NCBI RefSeq assembly: GCF_032193805.1
Contig: NZ_JAVBIK010000001.1
Location: 2,501,001 to 2,565,000 of the forward strand
Source: Rhodoferax potami
Lineage (GTDB): Bacteria > Pseudomonadota > Gammaproteobacteria > Burkholderiales > Burkholderiaceae_C
Reading direction: 5' to 3'
Length of the DNA: 64,000 nt
The notes beneath the pieces are model-generated. The model ran no database searches, was not told the DNA's origin, and was given only the letters and a program-made list of their open reading frames with translations. The translations under genes and the position numbers were made by a program. How positions within the stretch are numbered: the first letter of the stretch is position 1; each line of letters opens with the position of its first letter. This document shows positions 53,041-62,300 of this stretch, one piece after another.

Positions 53041-53083
53041 AAAACAAGGGCTGGAAGCCAAAGCGGCTTCCAGCCCTTGTTTT
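53041..53083. terminator. Strong bidirectional terminator between gmhA and hemL
   Basis: 19-bp stem, arms 53041-53059 and 53065-53083 (AAAACAAGGGCTGGAAGCC and its complement), loop of 5. A-rich and T-rich flanks work for both convergent genes. Confidence 0.92.
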
Positions 53084-53084
53084 G

Positions 53085-53118
53085 TTTGCGCGAGTAGCTT
53101 CTATTTTGATAGCAATTT
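53085..53118 (+). repeat. Dispersed GCGC/ATAGC repeat covering the hemL 3' end
   Basis: TTTGCGCGAGTAGCTTCTAT followed by TTTGATAGCAATTT. On the minus strand it supplies the last codons of hemL (LLSK) and its TAG stop (53101-53103). Confidence 0.7.
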
Positions 53119-54402
53119 GAATACGTCACCCGCCGCGGCGACTGTCTCTGCAATGTCGGCATCGGTGTGTGCTGCGCTCATGAAGCCAGCTTCGTAAAGC
53201 GCCGGGGCGATGTAAACACCGCGGTCCAGCAGGCCGTGGAACAGGGTGTTGAAACGCGCGTTGTCGGTGGTCATGACCTTGGCGTAGTTTTGCGGCAGTT
53301 CCTTGAAGAAGAAGAAACCGAACATGCCGCCCTCAGAGTCGCCGCAGAAGTCGATTCCCGCTTTGTCGGCTTCTGCTTGCAGGCCGCTGATCAGGGACTG
53401 TGTTTTGCGGCCCAAGTCTTCGTAGAAGCCGGGTTTGCTGATTTCTGCCAGCGTTGCCAAGCCGCAAGCGGTAGCCACCGGGTTGCCGGACAAAGTGCCG
53501 GCCTGGTACACCGGGCCCAAGGGTGCTAGCTGCTCCATCACCGCGCGCTTGCCGCCAAAAGCTGCCAAGGGCATGCCGCCGCCAATCACCTTGCCCATGA
53601 CCGTCATGTCAGGCTCAAAGCCGGGAATGCTGCGGGCATAGACCTGCTGGGCGCTGCCGGGGGCGACGCGAAAACCCGTCATCACTTCGTCAAATACAAA
53701 CAGCGCACCATATTCGGTGCACAGCTCGCTGCAGCGTTTGATGAAGGGCACGCTGGCGCGCACGAAGTTCATGTTGCCGGCAATCGGCTCGATCATCACG
53801 CAGGCCAACTCTTTGCCGTGCAGGGCGAAAGCTTCTTCGAGTTGCTGGATGTTGTTGTACTCCAGCACCAGGGTGTGCTGCACCACTTCCGGTGGTACGC
53901 CGGCGCTGGTGGGGTTGCCGAAGGTGGCCAGGCCTGATCCGGCTTTGACCAGCAGTGCGTCGGCGTGGCCGTGGTAGCAGCCTTCAAACTTCAAGATCTT
54001 GCTGCGGCCTGTAGCGCCGCGGGCTAGGCGGATGGCGCTCATGCCGGCCTCGGTGCCGCTGCTGACCAAGCGCACCATGTCCATGCTGGGCACTAACGCA
54101 AGGATGGCCTCGGCCAGTTCGACTTCGCGTTCGGTGGGGGCACCAAACGAGAAGCCGTCTAGCGCTGCTTTTTGCACCGCCTCCAGCACCGCAGGGTGGC
54201 CGTGGCCCAGGATCATGGGCCCCCAAGAGCCGATGTAGTCGATATAGCGCTTGCCGTCGGCGTCCCAAAAGTAGGCGCCTTGGGCACGTTGCACGAAGCG
54301 TGGTGTGCCGCCCACGGCCTTGAATGCACGCACAGGCGAGTTCACGCCACCGGGAATCACGCGCTTGGCGCGCTCAAAGAGTTCTAAATTACGGTCTGTC
54401 AC
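53101..54402 (-). CDS. hemL: Glutamate-1-semialdehyde 2,1-aminomutase
   Basis: PLP enzyme giving 5-aminolevulinate in the C5 heme pathway; cytosolic. 433 residues: starts [30 protein letters not shown]-binding [17 protein letters not shown] with the Lys, [20 protein letters not shown] cofactor region. The final residues LLSK and the stop codon are encoded by a dispersed repeat. thiD lies 14 bases upstream on the same strand. Confidence 0.95.
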   Translation of the reverse strand: MTDRNLELFERAKRVIPGGVNSPVRAFKAVGGTPRFVQRAQGAYFWDADGKRYIDYIGSWGPMILGHGHPAVLEAVQKAALDGFSFGAPTEREVELAEAILALVPSMDMVRLVSSGTEAGMSAIRLARGATGRSKILKFEGCYHGHADALLVKAGSGLATFGNPTSAGVPPEVVQHTLVLEYNNIQQLEEAFALHGKELACVMIEPIAGNMNFVRASVPFIKRCSELCTEYGALFVFDEVMTGFRVAPGSAQQVYARSIPGFEPDMTVMGKVIGGGMPLAAFGGKRAVMEQLAPLGPVYQAGTLSGNPVATACGLATLAEISKPGFYEDLGRKTQSLISGLQAEADKAGIDFCGDSEGGMFGFFFFKELPQNYAKVMTTDNARFNTLFHGLLDRGVYIAPALYEAGFMSAAHTDADIAETVAAAGDVFKLLSK

Positions 54403-54416
54403 AAAATTTCTGCCAG

Positions 54417-55304
54417 TTAGTGTCGGGTGGAGTTGGGAGGGACTTCGAAATCGGCTTCAAGGGCACTGATGGTGCTTTCGTCGTCGTCATCGGATTCTGG
54501 CTGTGCCCAGAAAAGCCGGTCTGGAATCACGTGCCCCATGCCGGGGCGGAACCCGTTTTCCAGGCATCGGTCCAGGTAACTCAGGGCTTCGGTCACGGCT
54601 TCGTTCAATTCGGTGCCGCTGGCAATCAATGCTGCCAATGCTGCGGAGAGGGTATCGCCTGCTCCCGTGAAGATGGCTTCAAAGCGCTCAAACTTTTCAC
54701 TGCACAACACAGAGGTGGGCGAGGCCAATACGTTATCAATGAACTGGTCCGGCAGCGGGATGCCGGTGACCAAGGTGTAGGGCACACCAAATGCATTGGC
54801 CGCTTTGGCGATGTCACGGGCTGATGGGCTTTTGTCGGCGCTCCAGTCCGGTAGCAGCCAGCGCGAGAGCGTGCTGTGGTTTCCTACCAACAGAGTGGTC
54901 TGTGGCAAAAGTAACTCTGTGCAAGCGTCTTGGTACAAATCGATCTTGTCTTCCTCCCACCAGGAGAGGTCGGGCATGTAGGCAACTAGCGGGACATCGG
55001 CATAGTCCGAGGCCAGTTCCGCAATCGCAGAAAGGTTCTCTGGTGTACCCACAAAACCGACCTTGAAGACCTGCGCGGGAACGTCTTCAAGAATGATGCG
55101 GGCTTGCTCAGTGACCGCCTCGTCATCAAAGGGGAAATGGTCCACGATCTCTGTGGTGTCGCGGGCATAAGCACCCGTGACCACGGGCAGGGCATGGGCG
55201 CCTACGGACGCAATCGCAGTGAGGTCGGCAGAGGTCCCGGCGCTACCGCTCGGGTCGTTGGCGTTGAATGCCATGACGCAAGCCGAAGGTCCGTCGTCGT
55301 CCAT
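54417..55304 (-). CDS. thiD: Hydroxymethylpyrimidine/phosphomethylpyrimidine kinase (ThiD-like)
   Basis: Ribokinase-fold kinase of thiamine synthesis. 295 residues: [20 protein letters not shown] near the start, [15 protein letters not shown], ending with [15 protein letters not shown] (the GAGD catalytic motif, as in the family). The visible start is [10 protein letters not shown]. In the other frame just upstream, MSAS LPP ELDET runs straight into it if one C is restored in the six-C run on this strand (55320-55325), so the true start may be 55339. A product with a divergent GSAG where GAGG is common. Acidic C-terminal tail. Confidence 0.85.
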   Translation of the reverse strand: MDDDGPSACVMAFNANDPSGSAGTSADLTAIASVGAHALPVVTGAYARDTTEIVDHFPFDDEAVTEQARIILEDVPAQVFKVGFVGTPENLSAIAELASDYADVPLVAYMPDLSWWEEDKIDLYQDACTELLLPQTTLLVGNHSTLSRWLLPDWSADKSPSARDIAKAANAFGVPYTLVTGIPLPDQFIDNVLASPTSVLCSEKFERFEAIFTGAGDTLSAALAALIASGTELNEAVTEALSYLDRCLENGFRPGMGHVIPDRLFWAQPESDDDDESTISALEADFEVPPNSTRH

Positions 55305-55459
55305 GGTTTCGTCAAGTTCGGGGGGAGGGATGCCGACATCTAGAGGCCTCTATTAGGGTAAGTCATCGTGCAGAATGGCGTTCTTTAGATGGGCGGTCGT
55401 CTTTTTCACAAAACCTGCTCTATACAATCGTTGGATTCTATTTGAAGGCTCAATAAGCT

Positions 55460-55633
55460 GTGACTGATACCAAAACTTGGATGTGCTTGATTTGCGGTTG
55501 GATTTACGACGAAACCGCCGGAGCGCCTGACCATGGCATCGCACCCGGTACCTTGTGGGCGGATGTTCCGATGAACTGGACTTGCCCCGAATGTGGTGCT
55601 CGTAAAGAAGATTTTGAAATGGTGCAGATCTGA
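55460..55633 (+). CDS. Rubredoxin
   Basis: 57 residues with a GTG start (VTDTKTWMCLICGWIYDET). Two CxxCG motifs, CLICG and CPECG, hold the single Fe(S-Cys)4 site. Small cytosolic one-electron carrier. Stands directly before pilG, as in many betaproteobacteria, though a functional link to pili is not established. A hairpin ACACCC-tttgc-GGGTGT follows the stop. Confidence 0.92.
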   Translation: MTDTKTWMCLICGWIYDETAGAPDHGIAPGTLWADVPMNWTCPECGARKEDFEMVQI

Positions 55634-55704
55634 CACCCTTTGCGGGTGTGAAATTTGCTTGTGCTGACGTATCTCGCCAACGCGGGGAGCATTCCTCTTA
55701 ACGT

Positions 55705-56097
55705 ATGACCATTCCCACCTTCAAAGTGCTCGTGATAGACGACAGCAACACGATAAGACGTAGCGCGGAAATCTTTCTCAAGCAGGGTGGGCACGATGTC
55801 CTGTTGGCAGAGGACGGTTTCGATGCGCTCGCCAAGGTAAATGATTACCAGCCGCACATCATCTTCTGTGACATTCTCATGCCACGGCTGGACGGCTACC
55901 AGACTTGCGCCATCATCAAGCGCAACACCAAATTTTCTAGTGTGCCGGTGGTCATGTTGTCCTCCAAGGACGGTGTCTTCGACAAAGCCCGGGGCCGCAT
56001 GGTCGGCGCGCAGGACTACCTCACCAAACCATTTACCAAAGACCAATTGCTGAAAGCGGTTCAGCAATTCGGAGCTGCCATGCAAGGAGCGAATTGA
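55705..56097 (+). CDS. pilG: Twitching motility response regulator PilG
   Basis: Single-domain CheY-like receiver, 130 residues, of the Pil-Chp system. Acidic pocket in VLVIDDSNTIRRSAE, phosphoacceptor Asp in IIFCDILMPRLDGYQT and the Lys in YLTKPFTKDQL. Phosphorylated by PilL; in other bacteria it controls pilus extension. Overlaps pilH by one base (TGATG). Confidence 0.93.
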   Translation: MTIPTFKVLVIDDSNTIRRSAEIFLKQGGHDVLLAEDGFDALAKVNDYQPHIIFCDILMPRLDGYQTCAIIKRNTKFSSVPVVMLSSKDGVFDKARGRMVGAQDYLTKPFTKDQLLKAVQQFGAAMQGAN

Positions 56098-56462
56098 TGC
56101 CTATCCAAAAAGTACTGATCGTTGACGATTCCAAAACAGAGTTGCTGTTTCTTACCGAGATTTTGCAGAAGAACGGATTCAGCGTCCGTTCGGCAGAGAA
56201 CGCTGACGAGGCGTTCAAGCGTCTCACAGAAGACCGTCCGCACCTGATTTTGATGGACGTGGTGATGCCCGGGCAAAACGGCTTCCAGCTGACGCGGGCG
56301 ATCAACCGCACGCCTGAATATGCCGACATCCCGATCATCATGTGCACCAGCAAGAGCCTGGAGACCGACCGGGTCTGGGGCATGCGCCAGGGCGCCAAAG
56401 ACTACATCACCAAGCCGGTCGATGCATCTGAGTTGCTAGCCAAAATCAAGGCACTGGGCTAA
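56097..56462 (+). CDS. pilH: Twitching motility response regulator PilH
   Basis: Second CheY-like receiver, 121 residues: VLIVDDSKTELLFLTEIL, LILMDVVMPGQNGFQLTRA with the phosphoacceptor Asp, TSKSLETDR and YITKPVDASELL. In other bacteria opposes or balances PilG. Start MPIQKVLIV; an ATG 3 bases upstream overlaps pilG more. Confidence 0.93.
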   Translation: MPIQKVLIVDDSKTELLFLTEILQKNGFSVRSAENADEAFKRLTEDRPHLILMDVVMPGQNGFQLTRAINRTPEYADIPIIMCTSKSLETDRVWGMRQGAKDYITKPVDASELLAKIKALG

Positions 56463-56474
56463 CGCCGACTTGAT

Positions 56475-57002
56475 ATGGCCAACAGAGACGCACTCCGAGA
56501 ATTACAAGCCCGGCTCGCGAGCCGTTTGCAAGCTGCGAAGACCGAAGGTATGTCGGTGGCGTGGTTGGCCGTGCAGGCCGGCGCCCGGAAGTATCTGTTT
56601 CCATTGGGTCAGTCCGGCGAAATCGTTCCCGTGTCCCATCTGCAAGCGGTCCCCTACTCGGTGGACTGGTTCTTGGGGGTCATGAATATCCGGGGCGGTC
56701 TTTTCGGAGTCGTCGATCTTGCGGCGTATTTGGCGCAAGACGGGGTGGGTTCCAGGCAGGTAGTTGCCGGGGAGCCCAGTGTGGTGACGCTCAATGCAGC
56801 ATTGGATGTGAATTGCGCGTTGCAGGTGGATGTTTTGTCCGGCCTGCGCGGCGCTGATGCGTTCACCCAGTCACATGGTCCGGCAGAAGGCTCTCCGCCT
56901 TACCTGGGGAATGTGTTCATCGATAGCGCGGGTGAGTCTTGGCAAGAAATCAACTTGCGCGTTCTCTCCCAGTCTCCGCAGTTTTTAAGCATCACCGCTT
57001 AG
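56475..57002 (+). CDS. pilI: CheW-like adaptor PilI
   Basis: 175 residues, single CheW domain. VAWLAVQAGARKYLFPLGQSGEIVPV and GVMNIRGGLFGVVDLAAYL match the fold. Couples the receptor PilJ to the kinase PilL at the cell pole. 12 bases after pilH. Confidence 0.9.
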   Translation: MANRDALRELQARLASRLQAAKTEGMSVAWLAVQAGARKYLFPLGQSGEIVPVSHLQAVPYSVDWFLGVMNIRGGLFGVVDLAAYLAQDGVGSRQVVAGEPSVVTLNAALDVNCALQVDVLSGLRGADAFTQSHGPAEGSPPYLGNVFIDSAGESWQEINLRVLSQSPQFLSITA

Positions 57003-57022
57003 TTCACCTGTAAGGTCTCAAC

Positions 57023-59284
57023 ATGTCTGTCGTCGATCAATTGAAGAATTTGTTTTCTAAGAAGCAGCTTGACTCTGAGCTGGACTCGCGTTTGAGTTTG
57101 GCTATGCCCGATGTGACTATCGTCAATACAGACAATGAGATGCAACCCGAGTCGCGGAACGCGCCTTTGCAGGGTGCAGCAGCGGCAGCAGTTGAAGAGG
57201 CGGCGCCGACAGAGGGCGACTTGATCACCATTCCGGTGCTCGGGCGCAAGACGGTTGTGGAGCACCAGCGGACGTTGTTTGTTCTGTTGGGGGGCGCATT
57301 GATTGTTTTGGCCGGCGTTACTTTTTATGCGCTGAATCAATCGGACCGTGTCGCTCAACAATTGGGTGCGACAGGCCAGTCTCTGATGCAGTCGCAACGC
57401 TTGGCGAAGTCAGTGTCCCAGGCGGTGGTGGGCAGCGCCCAGGCCTTCCCTGACGTGTCGGACAGTGCCAGTATTCTGTCGAAATCGGTACGGGGTCTCC
57501 AGGCTGGTGATGACGAGATGCGCATCAACCCGCTGAGTGAAGATTACGCGCCGGAGCTCGGCAAGGTTCTCCCCCTCGTAGAGCGCGCCGACAAGAACGC
57601 CAAGGCTGTGATCGCGCAACAAAAAATGTTGACCCAGATCGGGTCTGCGCTCCGCTTGATTAACCGTCAGTCCTCTGACTTGCTGGAAGTTGCGGAAACC
57701 GTTTCCTCCTTGAAGCTGCAACAGAACGCGCCTGCCGCTGAAATTTCTGCGGTCGGTCAGTTGGTGATGTTGACGCAGCGGATTGGCAAGTCCTCCAACG
57801 AGTTCTTGACCGCCGAGGGCGTGAGCCCTGAAGCTGTGTTCTTGCTGGGTAAGGACTTGAACACCTTCAAGGAGATTTCAGAAGCGCTGTTGTCCGGAAG
57901 CACCGAGCTCCGACTCACCGCCACTAAAGACGAAGCCACCCGCGAGCAACTCGAAGCACTGATCAAGATGTATGAAGAGACCCGGGTTCAAGCGGGCGCG
58001 ATCTTGGGTAACTTGCAGGGCTTGGTATCTGCGCGTGAAGCGCAAGGCGCGATCATTGCGGATAGCGAACCCTTGCGCCGCAATCTGGAAGACTTGCAGG
58101 CCAAGTTGTCCGGTCAAGCCGGTATCGGTGGCGCCTCTCTGGCATTGCTGATCTTGGCGGCGCTGTTTGCGCTGGTGTGTGCGGGTGGACTGTCTTATGT
58201 GCAGCTGCAAGACAGCCGCAAGCGTCAAGTGGTAGCCGAAGACCAGCGTTTGGAAGCGGAGCGCCAAGAACAGGAAGCCAAGCGTGTGAACGACGCCAAC
58301 CAAGCTGCGATTTTGCGTTTGATGAACGAACTGCAAACGGTTGCGGAAGGTGATTTGACCCAAGAAGCGACCGTGACCGAAGACATTACCGGCGCTATTG
58401 CTGACTCGGTGAACTACACGGTGGAAGAACTGCGCTCGCTGGTGTCGAACGTACAAAACACGGCGGCCCGGGTGGCACAAACGACCGCAGATGTGGATGC
58501 CACTTCGACCGAGCTGCTTGCAGCATCCAACGAGCAACTGCACGAAATTCGTGAAACCGGCAAGTCGGTTCTTGATATGGCGGGCCGTATTAACGAAGTG
58601 TCTGCACAAGCCCAAGAGTCTGCGACGGTAGCCCGTCAATCCTTGCAAGCGGCGGAGTCCGGTTTGCAGGCGGTGCAAAACGCCATCGGCGGTATGAACT
58701 CCATCCGTGACCAGATTCAGGAAACCTCCAAGCGGATCAAGCGACTGGGTGAATCCTCTCAAGAGATTGGTGAAATTACAGAGCTGATTTCTGACATTAC
58801 CGAGCAGACCAACGTGTTGGCTCTGAACGCCGCCATTCAGGCCGCATCGGCAGGTGAGGCTGGTCGCGGATTCTCGGTGGTGGCGGAAGAAGTGCAGCGT
58901 CTGGCTGAACGCTCCGCCGATGCGACGCGTCAGATTGCGGCGCTGGTGAAGGCCATTCAGACGGATACGCAGGATGCCATCGGCGCGATGGAGCGTTCCA
59001 CGCAGGGTGTGGTGGAAGGGGCCAAGCTTTCCGATAACGCCGGTACCGCGCTGACTGAAATTGATCGGGTGTCCCGCCAAGTGGCCGACCTGATTGAGCA
59101 GATCTCGAACGCTGCTTCCCGCGAAGCAGGTTTGGCGAACGTGGTGGCTGACAACATTCAGCACATTTTTGCGGTGACCGAGCAGACGGGTGAAGGTACC
59201 CGCGCGACTGCTAATCAAGTGCGTGAACTCTCCCGTATGGCCGAGGAACTCCGTCAATCGGTGTCCCGGTTCAAGATTTCCTGA
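57023..59284 (+). CDS. pilJ: Methyl-accepting chemoreceptor PilJ
   Basis: 753 residues. Long cytoplasmic N-terminus, first membrane segment (about 84-104, LFVLLGGALIVLAGVTFYAL), periplasmic helical domain, second membrane segment (about 370-395), HAMP-like region and a C-terminal signalling domain with the tip VLALNAAIQAASAGEAGRGF (about 598). Inner-membrane receptor of the pilus chemosensory array. 20 bases after pilI. Confidence 0.94.
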   Translation: MSVVDQLKNLFSKKQLDSELDSRLSLAMPDVTIVNTDNEMQPESRNAPLQGAAAAAVEEAAPTEGDLITIPVLGRKTVVEHQRTLFVLLGGALIVLAGVTFYALNQSDRVAQQLGATGQSLMQSQRLAKSVSQAVVGSAQAFPDVSDSASILSKSVRGLQAGDDEMRINPLSEDYAPELGKVLPLVERADKNAKAVIAQQKMLTQIGSALRLINRQSSDLLEVAETVSSLKLQQNAPAAEISAVGQLVMLTQRIGKSSNEFLTAEGVSPEAVFLLGKDLNTFKEISEALLSGSTELRLTATKDEATREQLEALIKMYEETRVQAGAILGNLQGLVSAREAQGAIIADSEPLRRNLEDLQAKLSGQAGIGGASLALLILAALFALVCAGGLSYVQLQDSRKRQVVAEDQRLEAERQEQEAKRVNDANQAAILRLMNELQTVAEGDLTQEATVTEDITGAIADSVNYTVEELRSLVSNVQNTAARVAQTTADVDATSTELLAASNEQLHEIRETGKSVLDMAGRINEVSAQAQESATVARQSLQAAESGLQAVQNAIGGMNSIRDQIQETSKRIKRLGESSQEIGEITELISDITEQTNVLALNAAIQAASAGEAGRGFSVVAEEVQRLAERSADATRQIAALVKAIQTDTQDAIGAMERSTQGVVEGAKLSDNAGTALTEIDRVSRQVADLIEQISNAASREAGLANVVADNIQHIFAVTEQTGEGTRATANQVRELSRMAEELRQSVSRFKIS

Positions 59285-59336
59285 TAGCGTGCCCACGTGA
59301 CCTCCCGCCCCGTGATTTCCAGGAGTGCCTGAACCC

Positions 59337-62300
59337 ATGTCGTCCAACCTTCTTGATTCCGGAGATAACGAACTCGCTATCGGTGACCTGGGGCCGTTGG
59401 CTTGGGTGCTCGAAGAGCTCCGCAAGTCCCTAGACGGAGCCACCAAGGCGATGCGTCGTTTTGTCCGCGACGCTGAAATGGCCCGCGGAGCGGATTTGAC
59501 GGAGCTGGATGCCAGCCACCTGCGCATAGCGCGCCAGCAGCTGCATCAAGCAGTGGGTGCATTGGAAATGGTGGGCCTAGAGGCGCCTGCCAAGTTTGTG
59601 CGAGCCATGGAAACACTGGCTCAAAAGTTCGTGCAGAGGCCGGAGCAGTGCAGCGATGACGCGGCGAACGCCATGGAGCGCGCCAGCTTCGCCCTGACGG
59701 AATACCTGGATGGTGTCATCAAGGGCAAGTCTGCTTCCTCGGTGGCGTTGTTCCCGCAGTACAAAGTTCTGCTCGAGATGGCCGGCGCGGAACGGATTCA
59801 CCCTGCGGATTTGTGGCCACCAGCCTGGCAATGGATCCCGGTGCAGGTGCCCGAAGGTGTGGAGCCGCACACTGCGGGCCCGCAGGTCCGCCGGGAAATG
59901 GATCATGCAGTGTTGCGACTCGTCAAATACGGTGAAAAAGAGGCCGCGCTTCGTTTGTTGCAAGTCAGTCTGGGCTTGGCTGCCGCAGCGCAGTCCATGG
60001 AAGAGCGCACCTTTTGGATGGTCTGCGGCGCCTATTTCGAGGGAATGTCGCAAGACCTGTTTGATAGCGACATCTATACCAAGCGCGCCGCATCGCGCAT
60101 CCTGCAGCAATATGTGGCGCTGACAAAGGGTCAAACTGCAGTGTCTGAGCGACTTGCCCAAGACATTGTGTTTTTCTGCTCTCGGGCGATACCTGCGGAC
60201 CCCACTGTGGCACCTGTGTTGACGGCAGTCCGCACTGCTTACGGCTTGACCCGCAACAAGCAAGTGGACTATGTCAGTGAGCAGTTCGGTCGCTTTGACC
60301 CTGCGATGCTGGTTCTCGCGCGCAAGCGTATAGCAGCAGCTGCCGAGACATGGTCGGCCTTGGCAGGTGGAGATGTCAATCGCCTCAAAGCAGCAGCTGA
60401 ACAGTTTGCTGCGGTTTCGGAGGCCGTGACCAAATTGCACCCTGAGAGTGGTGAGTTGGCTCGCGGCTTGTCGCAGGTGATCGAGGCAACTGCCCGTTCT
60501 GGCGTGGCGCCGACACCGGCGGTGGCGATGGAAGTTGCCACTTCGATTCTTTACCTCGAAGCGGCTTACGAAGATCTCGACCCCACAGACAACCAGTTGG
60601 CTGAGCGGAGTGCCCGGTTGGCGCAGCGACTCCAGCATGTGACAGACGGCGAAGAGCCGGAGCCGCTGGAAACGTGGATGGAAGAGCTGTACCGCCGCGT
60701 GAGTGATCGCCAGACCATGGGCAGTGTGGTGGATGAGCTCCGCACGACCCTGGGAGATATTGAAAAGTCGCTGGATCAATTCTTTAGGGACCCGCGCGAC
60801 AAAAGTCCCCTTCGCAGCGTACCAGGGCAGTTCGCCCAAATGCGCGGCGTGTTCTCAGTGCTGGGGTTGGATCAGCCCTCGCTCGCCGCTTTGCGGATGC
60901 GCACGACGGTGGAACAGCTGCTGGTTGATGAGGTCGACGCTTCTACCGCGCCCACAGGCGTGTTTGAAAAGCTCGGTAACAGCTTGGGTGCGTTGGGCTT
61001 CTTAATCGACATGTTGAGCTTTCAGCGCTCGCTCGCGAAGACCCTTTTCGTTTATGACGAGAGCCTTGGCGAGTTCAAGCCCGTGATGGGCCGCGAGCGT
61101 ATGGTGGTTCCAGAGGTGGAGGTCGTGCAGGACGAGGTCCAAGACGATCTGGCCAGCTTGGCAGCGGTTGCAGCGGCGTCTCCAACTCCTGCCAGCGCGC
61201 CTATCCAGCCAGCCGCCGCGGACTTGGACGATGACGATGCGGCAGAGCTCCAGGATATCTTCCTCGAAGAAGCCCGTGACGTTATCGAGCGCGGACGCGA
61301 GGCGCTTGCCGCATTGCGTCTGGACCCGACCAATCTTGCAGACCAAACCACTTTGCGCAGGGCGTTCCATACGCTCAAGGGCAGTTCCCGCATGGTCGGT
61401 TTGGATGACTTCGGCGAGGCATCCTGGGCCTTTGAGCAGCTCCTCAATACATCGTTGGCCGAACAGCGGCCTGCGAGCAACGCGCTGATGGATGTCGCAG
61501 ACCAGGCCATCGCCGGTTTGGCACGCTGGGTCGCTGATATCGCTCAGGGGCAAGCATCTGGCTGGAGTTCTGTGCCTTTCCGGGCCACCGCTGATGCATT
61601 GCGATTGCATGGCCAAAGCGTGGCTCTAGATATTCCGTCAGAACTTCCCGATGCGGTAATTTCCTCGGATGAGGCCCTAATCGAGCCAGAGGCTTCGCTT
61701 GCACAAGACGCTCCGTCGATCGAGCAACCTGCAGAAGAAGCTTCGGATCTGGAGTTGCCTGAACTCGAAGAGATTCAGGTCGATTTTGCGGCCACCGAAA
61801 TGGGGTCTATCGTTTTGGATGACCTGCCTTCTCCGCCGCCCGAAGAAGCCAAGCCAGATTTCGTGGCAACACAGATCTTCGACTTCGACGCGACAAGTTT
61901 GGATATTGCCGAGCCCACTGCGCAATCGTTGGACTCCGTGGAAAGCGTCGAGCTCTCAGACGTCGACTTGGGTGACTTCGACTTTTCTGATTTCGATGCG
62001 CCTTCGCAGACGATCCATGCGCCGCTGGAAACCCGCTTGCTCGATATCAACGAGCTGGAGAGCAGTAAAGCTCCGGTGGCAGATGCTCCGGACGAGCCGG
62101 AAGAGCTTGTAGCAGCGGAATTCGATAGCGAAGAACTCGTTGAAGAGCAATCGCCGCCCGCCACCACAGGGCTGGTGCTGCAATTCCCTGAACGTGTCTC
62201 TGCAGATCCTGATGAGGGCATGAAGGTCATTGGCCCGCTGCGCATGAGTATCCCGCTCTACAACGTCTACCTGAACGAGGCCGATGAATGGTCGCGCAGG

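Noticed and set aside
53119..54402. Plus-strand open frames antisense to hemL and thiD
   Set aside because: Typical high-GC shadow frames without homology; both minus-strand genes are clear.
55397..55426. Promoter for rubredoxin with TATACA as -10
   Set aside because: TATACAAT is a fair -10 but no matching -35 is found at 16-18 bp, so it was not listed as a feature.
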